Below, piece by piece: positions 1-7,527 of a stretch of DNA of 64,000 bases (the stretch's first letter is position 1; every line of letters begins with the position of its first letter). Origin of the DNA: Bacillota bacterium (GTDB lineage Bacteria; Bacillota_I; Bacilli_A; RFN20; CAG-288); contig JAEWSJ010000027.1 of NCBI GenBank assembly GCA_023398335.1, positions 1-64,000 on the forward strand, in the 5' to 3' direction. A model generated the notes under the pieces. It saw nothing but the letters and a program-made list of their open reading frames with translations. It ran no database searches and was not told where the DNA came from. Made by a program: the position numbers and the translations under genes.

Positions 1-41
1 CGGATACGGGTGAGCATATCAGCTATTGGATCTGTTAACAT
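1..41 (-). CDS. rpsH: Ribosomal protein S8, N-terminal fragment (runs off window)
   Basis: Reverse-complement reading from the ATG at 41 gives MLTDPIADMLTRI, the highly conserved S8 N-terminus. Only 13 complete codons are inside the window; the rest lies beyond base 1. It follows rpsN at the normal spc-operon position, with an AGGAGA-type ribosome binding site about 8 bases upstream. S8 binds the central domain of 16S rRNA in the small subunit. Confidence 0.9.
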   Translation of the reverse strand, partial: MLTDPIADMLTRI

Positions 42-59
42 AATTTATATTCTCCTCCC

Positions 60-245
60 TTACCAGCTTGATTTTTTCATGCCTGGGATTTCACCTTTGT
101 AGGCTAATTCTCTTAAGCATATACGGCATAAACCGAATTTACGGATGACACCGTGAGGACGTCCACAACGTGTGCAACGATTGTATTCTCTAACCTGAAA
201 TTTTTGAGGTTGAGCACATTTAATTTTTAATGCTTTTCTTGCCAT
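60..245 (-). CDS. rpsN: Ribosomal protein S14, zinc-binding type
   Basis: This 61-residue protein is the short zinc-binding (type Z) form of S14. Two CxxC pairs are visible (CTRC near residue 24 and CRIC near residue 40) and form the zinc knuckle. The short form is usual in Gram-positive bacteria; the zinc-free form is about 89-101 residues. It is a small-subunit head protein. An AGGAGA site precedes the ATG. The gene sits between rplE and rpsH, as in the standard spc operon. Confidence 0.97.
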   Translation of the reverse strand: MARKALKIKCAQPQKFQVREYNRCTRCGRPHGVIRKFGLCRICLRELAYKGEIPGMKKSSW

Positions 246-258
246 AAACGTTCTCCTA

Positions 259-924
259 TTACTTTCTGAAAGGCATTCCTAATGCTTCAAGTAAAGCATA
301 GGATTCCTCATCTGAGTTTGCAGATGTAACAATGATGATATCCATACCACGAATGTGGGAAATCTTATCATAATCGATTTCTGGGAAAATTAATTGTTCT
401 TTAATACCTAAAGCGTAGTTACCACGGGAATCAAAGGAGTTCTTTGAAACACCACGGAAATCTCTAACTCTTGGGAGAGCAATTGTAACTAACTTATCAA
501 AGAAGTCATACATTCTAATACCACGTAATGTGACCTTACAACCGATTGCTTGATCTTCTCTAATTTTGAAGTTAGCAATAGCTTTTTTGGTCTTTGTGAT
601 AATTGGATGTTGACCAGCAATGAGTGTTAAATCATTGACGGCTTCTTCAATCTCTTTGGAGTTAGCAGCAGCTTCACCAACACCCATGTTGATAACGATC
701 TTTTCAAGGTGTGGGACTTGCATTATTGAAGAATAATTAAATTTCTTAACTAAAGCTGGAACAATGTTTTCTTTGTAGTTGACTTCAACTCTAGAAACGA
801 TTTCAGCAACTTTATTTCCTTTGCCGGATGATTTTGTAGCTTTAGGAGCAGCAGCCTTAGCAGCTGCAGTCTTTTTTGCGGTTGAAGTTGTCTTCTTCGC
901 AACAGTTTTCTTTTCTTCTGCCAT
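259..924 (-). CDS. rplE: Ribosomal protein L5 with Lys/Ala-rich N-terminal extension
   Basis: From about residue 43 to the end this is a full-length L5, the 5S rRNA-binding large-subunit protein. Conserved blocks include KIVINMGVGEA, LPRVRDFRGVS and LGIKEQLIFPEIDYD, ending in GMPFRK. L5 is normally about 179 residues; this one has 221. The extra roughly 42 N-terminal residues are low-complexity Lys/Ala/Thr (for example KKTTSTAKKTAAAKAAA) and are probably disordered. The start is supported by AAGGAGG seven bases before the ATG, so the extension looks translated. It resembles the tail on L23 in the same operon. Confidence 0.95.
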   Translation of the reverse strand: MAEEKKTVAKKTTSTAKKTAAAKAAAPKATKSSGKGNKVAEIVSRVEVNYKENIVPALVKKFNYSSIMQVPHLEKIVINMGVGEAAANSKEIEEAVNDLTLIAGQHPIITKTKKAIANFKIREDQAIGCKVTLRGIRMYDFFDKLVTIALPRVRDFRGVSKNSFDSRGNYALGIKEQLIFPEIDYDKISHIRGMDIIIVTSANSDEESYALLEALGMPFRK

Positions 925-935
925 AACTATCCTCC

Positions 936-1244
936 TTATCCTATGATGGATCCGCTTGCTTTAGCAAAACGAACTTTCTTTCCATCGACGACTTTGTATC
1001 CGATCTTAGTACCTTTCTTGGTTTTTGGATCGATATACATGACTTTGCTAACTGCGATTGGTGCATACATTTCAACAATTTGACCATCTGGATTAGCTTG
1101 GGTTGGTTTTTTGTGTTTTTTCTTCAAATTAACACCATCTACGATAACTTGATTTAAGACTGGGAAAGCGCGTTGAACGATTCCTTGTTTGCCTTTATCT
1201 TTACCGGAGATAACAATAACTGAATCACCTTTTTTAATTTTCAT
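936..1244 (-). CDS. rplX: Ribosomal protein L24
   Basis: This 102-residue protein opens with a KOW motif (MKIKKGDSVIVISGKDKGKQG), diagnostic of L24, an assembly-initiating protein that binds the 5' domain of 23S rRNA. Length and position between rplN and rplE are normal. A CAGGAGG site lies upstream of the ATG. Nothing in it departs from the family. Confidence 0.97.
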   Translation of the reverse strand: MKIKKGDSVIVISGKDKGKQGIVQRAFPVLNQVIVDGVNLKKKHKKPTQANPDGQIVEMYAPIAVSKVMYIDPKTKKGTKIGYKVVDGKKVRFAKASGSIIG

Positions 1245-1264
1245 AATTCCTTCTTACCTCCTGA

Positions 1265-1642
1265 TTATAGAACTTCTGGTGCTAAAGAGATGATTTTCAT
1301 AAATCCTTCTCCGCCCTTTTCACGTAATTCACGAGCGACTGGTCCGAAGACACGAGTGCCTTTTGGATTGCCATCTTCATTGATAATTACGATAGCATTA
1401 TCACCGAAAGCGATGGTTGAGCCATCTTTTCTTTGATAACCTTTTTTAACTCTAATGATGACGCCTTTAACAACATCACCTTTCTTAACTTTTCCGTTTG
1501 GAATAGCATCTTTAACAGCGCAGATAACGATATCACCAATGGAAGAAGATTTTCTGTTAGAGCCGCCTAATAAACGGAAGACTCTAACTCTTCTAGCTCC
1601 GGAGTTATCGGCAACTACGAGATTAGTTTCATTTTGTACCAT
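1265..1642 (-). CDS. rplN: Ribosomal protein L14
   Basis: The 125-residue protein has the L14 signature blocks: VADNSGARRVRVFRLLGG near the N-terminus, GDVVKGVIIRVKKG in the middle and GTRVFGPVARELRE near the C-terminus. L14 is a large-subunit protein at the subunit interface. It is about three residues longer than the usual 122, from the N-terminal VQNETN segment. AAGGAGA precedes the start. It is co-transcribed with rpsQ and rplX. Confidence 0.97.
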   Translation of the reverse strand: MVQNETNLVVADNSGARRVRVFRLLGGSNRKSSSIGDIVICAVKDAIPNGKVKKGDVVKGVIIRVKKGYQRKDGSTIAFGDNAIVIINEDGNPKGTRVFGPVARELREKGGEGFMKIISLAPEVL

Positions 1643-1646
1643 TTAA

Positions 1647-1907
1647 CTATTCTCCTTTTTTAACTATTTCGATGAGACGGAAGTACTTAGTAGCTGATAA
1701 TGGTCTTGTTTCTTCAATAATGACTACATCACCTGGCTTAGCTTCTTCTTTTTCATCATGAGCTTTGAATTTCTTACGATATTCAACTCTCTTACCATAA
1801 ATAGGATGGTTTTTGTATGTTTTAACTTCAACTGTAATTGTCTTATCCATCTTATCAGAAATAACGACACCTTGAAGTTGACGTTTAGCTTTAACTTGTT
1901 CTGCCAT
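1647..1907 (-). CDS. rpsQ: Ribosomal protein S17
   Basis: The sequence contains the S17 OB-fold core, with GVVISDKMDKTITVEV near the N-terminus, YGKRVEYRKKFKAHDE and the C-terminal ETRPLSATKYFRL block. S17 binds the 5' domain of 16S rRNA. I chose the ATG at 1907 (MAEQVKAK): the ATG six bases further upstream begins only one base after GGAGGA, whereas the 1907 start has the normal seven-base gap after GGAGG. From this start it is 86 residues, normal for the family. Confidence 0.95.
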   Translation of the reverse strand: MAEQVKAKRQLQGVVISDKMDKTITVEVKTYKNHPIYGKRVEYRKKFKAHDEKEEAKPGDVVIIEETRPLSATKYFRLIEIVKKGE

Positions 1908-1918
1908 ATTCATTCCTC

Positions 1919-2125
1919 CTACTTACTGACTTTTCCCGCTAATTGTCTCTCTTTTTGAACTGTTAAGACTTTAGCGATTGTCTTTCTAACTTCTGTAATT
2001 TTCTTACCATTGTCAAGGTTACCAGTTTTCTGTTGGAAACGAAGAGTCATAAGATTGCTCTTAAGTTCGTATACCTTTTCAGTTAACTCTTGATCAGATA
2101 ATTTTCTTACTTCATCAATTTTCAT
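1919..2125 (-). CDS. rpmC: Ribosomal protein L29
   Basis: This 68-residue, mostly helical protein has the L29 pattern MKIDEVRKLSDQELTEKV followed by LMTLRFQQKTGNLDN and VRKTIAKVLTVQKER. L29 sits at the polypeptide exit tunnel and helps dock trigger factor and SRP. Its ATG overlaps the rplP stop as ATGA, which implies translational coupling and shows that UGA is a stop codon in this genome. Confidence 0.96.
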   Translation of the reverse strand: MKIDEVRKLSDQELTEKVYELKSNLMTLRFQQKTGNLDNGKKITEVRKTIAKVLTVQKERQLAGKVSK

Positions 2126-2544
2126 TTCTGGTCACCTTCACCCTTTCTGATAATACGTGTTGTAACTGGAAGTTTGTATCCGGCTTGATGTAATGCTTCC
2201 ATTGCATCTGCTTCGGAAATACCACCAATTTCAAATAAAACACGATTCTTCTTAACGACTGCTACCCAACTATCAATAGAACCTTTTCCGGAACCCATAC
2301 GAACTTCGGCTGGTTTCTTAGTTTTGCCTAAATGTGGGAAGATTCTAATATAAACTTTTCCACCTTTTTTGGTATATCTTGATAAAACGATACGAGCAGA
2401 TTCGATTTCTCTGTTGTTGATGTAGTTACCTTCTGTGGCTTGTAAACCGAAATCACCGAAAGCGACACAGTTTCCAGCTTTAGAGAGGCCTTCATAGGAA
2501 AGACCATGAGGTCTTCTATATTTTACTCTTTTTGGTTGTAACAT
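2122..2544 (-). CDS. rplP: Ribosomal protein L16
   Basis: This 140-residue protein begins MLQPKRVKYRRPHGLSYEG and contains GDFGLQATE and the RMGSGKGSIDSWVAVVK block that marks L16, which contacts tRNA near the peptidyl transferase centre. Length is normal. The last codons overlap rpmC by four bases (ATGA). A GGAGA site precedes the ATG. Confidence 0.97.
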   Translation of the reverse strand: MLQPKRVKYRRPHGLSYEGLSKAGNCVAFGDFGLQATEGNYINNREIESARIVLSRYTKKGGKVYIRIFPHLGKTKKPAEVRMGSGKGSIDSWVAVVKKNRVLFEIGGISEADAMEALHQAGYKLPVTTRIIRKGEGDQK

Positions 2545-2549
2545 ATTTC

Positions 2550-3287
2550 CTATTCTCCTTTTTTGCTTTGGCGAGGAGCTTTGTTATCGAAACGACGATT
2601 TGGACGTTGTCCTCTTCTGTCATTCTTCTCACCTGGAGCAACTTGATTATTTGCTAAGTTAGCTGGAATGGAAATCCAAACCTTACAGCCTAATCTACCA
2701 TAGGTAGTATGAGCTTCTGCTAATGCATAATCGATGTTATTTGAGAAAGTGTGTAAAGATAAAACACCTTCTTTATATTGTTCGGTACGAGCGATTTCAG
2801 CACCACCGACACGGCCTTTAACCATGGTCTTACAACCTAAGGCACCAGCCTTTAATACTCTTTGAATAGCTTTCTTTTGAACGATTCTGAAGGAAGCTCT
2901 TTCTTCGAGTTGTTTAGCGATTGATTTAGCAACTAATGTTGCATCAAGATCTGGATTCTTGATTTCAATAACGGAAATCTTGAGTTCATCTTCTTGAACA
3001 CCAAGTAACTTGATTAAACCCTTCTTTAAGTTTTCAATGTTTTCGCCGTTTTGACCGATAACAATACCAGGTCTTGCAACAAATACTGAAATACTTAATG
3101 TGTTCTTGATTCTTTCGATATCAATATGTGAAAGCAAAGCATCTTTGAGCTTTGGTTCAAGATAATTTCTAACCTTCATATCTACAACGAGATATTTGGA
3201 GAAATCTTTCTTTGAAGCATACCAACGGGAAGACCAGTTTTTGGTTATTCCGATACGTAAGCCATTTGGATTTACTTTTTGACCCAT
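2550..3287 (-). CDS. rpsC: Ribosomal protein S3
   Basis: This 245-residue protein starts MGQKVNPNGLRIGITKNWSS and contains a KH-type RNA-binding segment (RPGIVIGQNGENIENLKKGL) and the C-terminal S3 domain with LGCKTMVKGRVGGAEIARTE and YGRLGCKVWI. S3 lines the mRNA entry channel. It is slightly longer than the usual roughly 218 residues because of a basic, Asn/Arg/Gln-rich tail. It lies between rplV and rplP, as expected. Confidence 0.97.
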   Translation of the reverse strand: MGQKVNPNGLRIGITKNWSSRWYASKKDFSKYLVVDMKVRNYLEPKLKDALLSHIDIERIKNTLSISVFVARPGIVIGQNGENIENLKKGLIKLLGVQEDELKISVIEIKNPDLDATLVAKSIAKQLEERASFRIVQKKAIQRVLKAGALGCKTMVKGRVGGAEIARTEQYKEGVLSLHTFSNNIDYALAEAHTTYGRLGCKVWISIPANLANNQVAPGEKNDRRGQRPNRRFDNKAPRQSKKGE

Positions 3288-3290
3288 AGA

Positions 3291-3674
3291 TTACTTTGTT
3301 CCTTTCTCTTTTAAGACGACAGTGATATTACAAAGTCTCTTAACTAAACCTGAAGCAGAACCCTTAGCACGTGGAAGGAATCTCTTCAATTTTGAACCAT
3401 CATTTGCATAGATGGTTGCGATATAAAGATCAGCTCTATTCATTTTGAAATTGTTGACAGCGTTAGCTTCAGCAGACTTAATGAGTTTTGCAACGATTGG
3501 TGAAGCAGCTTTATTTAAATTATTTAATAAGCTGTAAGCATCATCGATATCTTTACCTCTTACACAGTCGATTACTAATCTAGCTTTACGTGGAGTAACA
3601 CCAGCATTAGATACTGTGGCGCATGCTTCATTTCTTAATGGAGCAGCATTTTCTTCAACTATTTTTTTTGCCAT
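3291..3674 (-). CDS. rplV: Ribosomal protein L22
   Basis: This 127-residue protein carries the L22 core (TPRKARLVIDCVRGKDIDDA, AEANAVNNF) and the extended hairpin sequence ending KRFLPRAKGSASGLVKR, which lines the exit tunnel and is where macrolide-resistance changes arise. It has about 15 more N-terminal residues than minimal L22s. The start is supported by AAGGAGA upstream. Confidence 0.96.
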   Translation of the reverse strand: MAKKIVEENAAPLRNEACATVSNAGVTPRKARLVIDCVRGKDIDDAYSLLNNLNKAASPIVAKLIKSAEANAVNNFKMNRADLYIATIYANDGSKLKRFLPRAKGSASGLVKRLCNITVVLKEKGTK

Positions 3675-3692
3675 ATTAATGTTTCTCCTTTA

Positions 3693-3971
3693 TTACTTTG
3701 CAGCAGCGGCATCACCAGATGTGTGGCCCTTGAATGTTCTTGTAGGAACAAATTCTCCAAGTTTATGACCAACCATATCTTCAGTGATATACACTGGGAC
3801 GTGTGATTTACCGTTGTAAACGGAAATGGTTAATTCAACGAATGAAGGAAGAATTGTACTTCTTCTTGACCAAGTTTTGATAATGCTTTTTTTGCCGGAA
3901 GCAACCATTGCTTCGACTTTTTTAACTAAAGCTTCTTCACAATATGGTCCTTTTTTAAGACTACGTGACAT
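3693..3971 (-). CDS. rpsS: Ribosomal protein S19
   Basis: The 92-residue protein begins MSRSLKKGPYCEEALVKKV and has the S19 blocks IKTWSRRSTILPSFV, HVPVYITEDMVGHKLGEF and PTRTFKGH. S19 is a 16S head protein near the A-site finger. Length and operon position between rplB and rplV are normal. AGGGAGGAAT precedes the ATG. Confidence 0.97.
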   Translation of the reverse strand: MSRSLKKGPYCEEALVKKVEAMVASGKKSIIKTWSRRSTILPSFVELTISVYNGKSHVPVYITEDMVGHKLGEFVPTRTFKGHTSGDAAAAK

Positions 3972-3988
3972 GTTTCTATTCCTCCCTA

Positions 3989-4822
3989 TTATCCATTTTT
4001 ACGTCTCATAATAAGACGATTAGATGACTTCTTATGTTGTCTGGTTTTAACACCCATTGCTCTTTTACCCCATGGTGTACGTGGAGCATCACGACCAACT
4101 GGACATTTACCTTCACCACCACCGTGTGGGTGATCGCATGGGTTCATCGCTGAACCTCTGACTGTTGGACGGAAACCTAAGAATCTACGTTTACCAGCTT
4201 TACCTAAGTGAACAAGGTTGAAGTCTTCATTTGAGACAACACCGATTGTTGCACGGCAAGTTGATAAAACTTTTCTAATTTCACCAGAAGCAAGACGTAA
4301 TGAAACGTACTTTTCTTCTTTACCTAATAATTGAGCACTTGTACCAGCGGCACGGCACATTTGACCACCTTTTCCAGGTTGTAATTCAATATTGTGAACC
4401 ATAAGACCATCTGGGATATTGCCAAGTTCCATACAGAAACCAGTTTTAACATCTGTTTTCTTTCCGGAAACAATGCTATCACCAACTTTTAAACCACTAG
4501 CTGCAAGGATGTAATTCTTAACACCATTTGCATAAGTAACTAAAGCGATGAATGCGTTACGATTTGGATCGTATTCGATTGCTGTAACAGTAGCAGTAAC
4601 GCCATCAAATGAATTTCTCTTGAAATCGATGACTCTGTATTGTTTCTTGCAACCACCGCCTCTATGACGGCATGTAATGTATCCTGAATTGTTTCTACCA
4701 CCAGTTTTCTTAATTGGGGTAAGTAACGCTTTTTCAGGAGCTTTTTTTGAAATGCCACTATAGTCTGTACTTGTCATATGACGAGTGCCGGCTGTATTTG
4801 GCTTGTATGTTTTTATTGCCAT
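3989..4822 (-). CDS. rplB: Ribosomal protein L2
   Basis: This 277-residue protein opens MAIKTYKPNTAGTRHMT and contains GRNNSGYITCRHRGGGCKK, LKVGDSIVSG and the C-terminal GSAMNPCDHPHGGGEGK block holding the conserved histidine close to the peptidyl transferase centre. L2 is needed for subunit association and tRNA binding. Length matches the family. It is third from last in the S10 cluster proper and looks ordinary. Confidence 0.98.
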   Translation of the reverse strand: MAIKTYKPNTAGTRHMTSTDYSGISKKAPEKALLTPIKKTGGRNNSGYITCRHRGGGCKKQYRVIDFKRNSFDGVTATVTAIEYDPNRNAFIALVTYANGVKNYILAASGLKVGDSIVSGKKTDVKTGFCMELGNIPDGLMVHNIELQPGKGGQMCRAAGTSAQLLGKEEKYVSLRLASGEIRKVLSTCRATIGVVSNEDFNLVHLGKAGKRRFLGFRPTVRGSAMNPCDHPHGGGEGKCPVGRDAPRTPWGKRAMGVKTRQHKKSSNRLIMRRKNG

Positions 4823-4849
4823 ATATATCTCCTATAATTTGCTTTTCGA

Positions 4850-5404
4850 TTACTCAGCTTCTTGCGTAGCTTTGGCGATTTCGCCAAGATCGTAATCTTT
4901 ATTTAATTTAACGTAGGCTTTCTTATAACCTGGAACGAATCCGTTATATTGGCCAACGCGTTTTGCCTTACGGGCAACGTTAATAATATTAACTTTATCA
5001 ACTTTAACAGCGAAGATTGCTTCAACACTGTCTTTAATTTCGTTTGCAGTTGCATCACCTTTAACCTTAAAAACCATTGAGTTTTGTTTGGCTTGAATAT
5101 TTTGTGACTTTTCTGTAACGATTGGTGAAATGATAACTTCGAAATCACGAACAGTAGCTTTTCTCCACTTAAATTCTTTGACTTCTGGTTTCTTTTCTTC
5201 AACAACTTCAGCCTTAACTTCTTCAACTTTTTCAGCTTTTGGAGCGGCTTTCTTTGTTGTCTTCTTTGCGGCTGGTTTCTTTTCAGCTGCATCAGCTTTT
5301 ACTGTAGTTTTATTTGTTGTGGTTTTCTTAGCTTTTGGAGCTTCAGCTTCAACAGCTACTTCCTTAACTTCTTCAACTTCAGCAACTTTCTTTGTACGTG
5401 GCAT
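4850..5404 (-). CDS. rplW: Ribosomal protein L23 with long charged N-terminal extension
   Basis: Only residues from about 86 to 184 are L23 (FEVIISPIVTEKSQ, KDSVEAIFAVKVDKVNIINV, KRVGQYNGFVPGYKKAYV). L23 normally has about 95 residues, so an extra N-terminal tail of about 85 precedes the core. The tail is low complexity, alternating Lys/Ala/Thr and Glu/Val segments such as EKKPAAKKTTKKAAPKAEK, and is probably disordered. L23 sits at the exit tunnel, where trigger factor, SRP and SecYEG dock. The ATG at 5404 shares its A with the rplD stop (TAATG), supporting this start by coupling. Confidence 0.93.
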   Translation of the reverse strand: MPRTKKVAEVEEVKEVAVEAEAPKAKKTTTNKTTVKADAAEKKPAAKKTTKKAAPKAEKVEEVKAEVVEEKKPEVKEFKWRKATVRDFEVIISPIVTEKSQNIQAKQNSMVFKVKGDATANEIKDSVEAIFAVKVDKVNIINVARKAKRVGQYNGFVPGYKKAYVKLNKDYDLGEIAKATQEAE

Positions 5405-6063
5405 TATTTACTCTCCTCTTCTTCTACTTCGAAGTTATAAGCTTCAAGAGCAGATTTTGTCATGATGACTTTGTTTGCATTAAGGACATCATAGACAGAG
5501 ACATTGTCAGTAGAAACGATTATGATGTTTGGAAGATTACCAGCAGCTTTAACTAAGTTCTCATCGAAATCAGCTAAGACTAATAATAATTTACCTTCTA
5601 ACTTCATATCGACTAAAGCTTTGGAGAAATCCTTAGTTTTAGCAGAACTGAACTTGTCATCAGTAAGAACTACAAGATTGTTATTTGTTACTTTGTCAGA
5701 TAAAACACTAGATATCGCTAAGAAAGCAACGTTTTTGTTCATCTTTAATTTGTAACTTTGTGTACCTGTAGGACCAAAGACAGTAGCACCATGACGGAAG
5801 ATTGGTGAACGTAATGTACCAGCTCTTGCACGGCCTGTTCCTTTTTGTCTCCAAGGTTTTTTACCTGTACCGGAAACTTCGGAAATTGTCTTTGTTTTTG
5901 CAGTGGCTTGTCTTCTATTTGCTAAGTCGACTTTAACTGCTAATTGAACCGCATCTTCATTTGGTTCAACACCGAAGAAGACACTTGATAATTTGGATTT
6001 ACCGATTTCTTTACCAGTGTAATCAATTACTGGTAATTCGATATTGTTATTTACTATGTTCAT
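5404..6063 (-). CDS. rplD: Ribosomal protein L4
   Basis: This 219-residue protein has the L4 extended loop (NRRQATAKTKTISEVSGTGKKPWRQKGTGRARAG) that reaches into the exit tunnel, followed by the globular domain (LVVLTDDKF, VYDVLNANKVIMTKSALEAY). In E. coli L4 also represses its own S10 operon; whether it does so here cannot be seen. It ends with an acidic EVEEEE segment and overlaps the rplW start by one base. Confidence 0.97.
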   Translation of the reverse strand: MNIVNNNIELPVIDYTGKEIGKSKLSSVFFGVEPNEDAVQLAVKVDLANRRQATAKTKTISEVSGTGKKPWRQKGTGRARAGTLRSPIFRHGATVFGPTGTQSYKLKMNKNVAFLAISSVLSDKVTNNNLVVLTDDKFSSAKTKDFSKALVDMKLEGKLLLVLADFDENLVKAAGNLPNIIIVSTDNVSVYDVLNANKVIMTKSALEAYNFEVEEEESK

Positions 6064-6078
6064 TGCAAATCCCCTTCA

Positions 6079-6765
6079 TTACTTTGCTTCGACCGCATCG
6101 TAGTTAACGAGTGGCTTGACATCGTGTTTAAGATTTGGAGCCTTAACAGCTGTTCTAATCTTAACGATTGATTTGTTTGGACCTGGGACGGAACCCTTAA
6201 TAAGAATACAATTCTTAGCTGGTTCAACTGCAACAACTGTTAAGTTTAATGTTGTAGTTGTGTAATTACCATGATGACCAGACATTCTCTTTCCTGGAAG
6301 AACACGGTTGTTACATCTACCATTGTTAGCTAAAGAACCGATTTGTCTGTGATAACCAGAACCATGACCCTTTGGACCAATCTTTTGTCCGTATCTCTTA
6401 ATTGTACCGCTGTAACCAATACCCTTTGAGGTTCCTGTTACATCGACATTGTCGCCAGCAGCGAAAATTGAACAATCAATTGATTCTCCGACATTCTTTG
6501 AATAAATTTCATCGCCCTTAAGTTCAAATAAATTGTACTTTGGAGTGGTGTTAGCTTTGGCAAAGATACCTTTTTCAGCTTTGTTAGCTCTATTTTCTTT
6601 CTTTTCTTCGTAACCAATTTGAAGAGCTTCATAACCATCTTTTTCAACGGTTTTCTTTTGTGTTACGACGTTTGGTAGGACTTCGATAACGCTAACTGGG
6701 TAACAAGTACCATCAGCAGCGAAGACTGATGTCATACCAATTTTTCTTCCGATAATTGACTTCAT
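6079..6765 (-). CDS. rplC: Ribosomal protein L3
   Basis: The 228-residue protein begins MKSIIGRKIGMTSVFAADG and carries the L3 blocks GDNVDVTGTSKGIGYSGTIK, GPKGHGSGYHRQIGS and RMSGHHGN, which include the glutamine methylated in some bacteria. L3 is an early assembly protein of the large subunit. Length and position after rpsJ are normal. AGGAGGACAG precedes the ATG. Confidence 0.98.
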   Translation of the reverse strand: MKSIIGRKIGMTSVFAADGTCYPVSVIEVLPNVVTQKKTVEKDGYEALQIGYEEKKENRANKAEKGIFAKANTTPKYNLFELKGDEIYSKNVGESIDCSIFAAGDNVDVTGTSKGIGYSGTIKRYGQKIGPKGHGSGYHRQIGSLANNGRCNNRVLPGKRMSGHHGNYTTTTLNLTVVAVEPAKNCILIKGSVPGPNKSIVKIRTAVKAPNLKHDVKPLVNYDAVEAK

Positions 6766-6779
6766 ATCTTCTGTCCTCC

Positions 6780-7091
6780 TTATAACTTGATGTCAATATC
6801 AACACCTGATGGAAGATCTAATCTAGTTAAAGTTTCCATAGTTGCCTTTGTTGGGCTAACGATGTCGATAAGACGTTTGTGAGTTCTAATTTCGAATTGC
6901 TCACGGGAATCCTTATTAACGAATGGTGATCTAAGGATTGTGTAGACTTGCTTCTCTGTTGGAAGCGGAATTGGACCAACTACTGTTGCTCCTGTTTTCG
7001 TTGCAGCTTCGACGATCTTAGCAACTGATAGATCTAAGACCTTGTGATCATAAGCTTTTAAACGAACACGAATGTTGTTTGTTTTTGCCAT
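6780..7091 (-). CDS. rpsJ: Ribosomal protein S10
   Basis: This 103-residue protein has the S10/NusE sequence (NIRVRLKAYDHKVLD, GPIPLPTEKQVYTILRSPFVNKDSREQFE, THKRLID). It is part of the small-subunit head and, as NusE, takes part in transcription antitermination. It is the first gene of the operon, with GGAGG six bases before the ATG and a consensus promoter about 130 bases upstream. Confidence 0.98.
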   Translation of the reverse strand: MAKTNNIRVRLKAYDHKVLDLSVAKIVEAATKTGATVVGPIPLPTEKQVYTILRSPFVNKDSREQFEIRTHKRLIDIVSPTKATMETLTRLDLPSGVDIDIKL

Positions 7092-7221
7092 GTTTTTCCT
7101 CCTTGTCTAAATCTTGGCATAGACTTTAATCGCTCCATGTGATTTTCTCGATTACATGACAACCCATAAGGGCGTATCGACAATGTCACATTTCAACGCG
7201 CACTGAAAAATCAGCACGTAT
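7092..7221 (-). ncRNA. Untranslated leader of the S10 operon, possibly regulatory
   Basis: About 125 bases separate the predicted transcription start from rpsJ. In transcript orientation an ATGTGACA segment can pair with TGTCATGT around a CCC-TTAT-GGG tip, so a stable stem is possible. Ribosomal leaders upstream of S10 genes are known in Bacillota, but I cannot match this one to a described class by eye. The regulatory role is inference. Confidence 0.35.
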
Positions 7222-7251
7222 ATTATACTAATATTCTTTTCATAGTGTCAA
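7222..7251 (-). promoter_or_regulatory. Sigma-A promoter of the S10-spc operon
   Basis: On the minus strand a perfect -35 TTGACA (7246-7251) is followed after 18 bases by a perfect -10 TATAAT (7222-7227). It points toward rpsJ and is the only strong promoter seen for the 16-gene ribosomal cluster in the window. Confidence 0.85.
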
Positions 7252-7469
7252 CACTTTTTTAAAAAAAACTAAATGAAAGTTTCTAGGTAAAAATAACGAA
7301 ATTCACCATCGCATTATATATAAGATAAATAGTAGACGAATAATTTGTGTTATTTTTTTGTTTTTTAATATTCATCATAATAACCATTTCTCTTTTGTCT
7401 TATTGGTACAGGATATGGATTTTCATTTTTATTTAATCTCGACTTCCGTTAACAAACTCAATATAGTCT

Positions 7470-7514
7470 TTAAAAAACTGCTATAAACTAATTTTTAGCT
7501 TCATAGCAGTTATT
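7470..7514 (-). terminator. Rho-independent terminator after the GH3 gene
   Basis: In minus orientation AACTGCTAT pairs with ATAGCAGTT around a roughly 18-base loop, which contains a second small stem, followed by a run of T. It lies just past the stop of the GH3 gene at 7528. Bases 7252-7469 between this and the S10 promoter are AT-rich and I see no gene there. Confidence 0.75.
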
Positions 7515-7527
7515 ATTAGACTAAGAT

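Noticed and set aside
5130..5465. 111-residue plus-strand hydrophobic ORF
   Set aside because: It is antisense to the Lys/Ala-rich L23 tail; AAG/GCT codons read backwards give Phe/Ser/Leu, mimicking a membrane protein.
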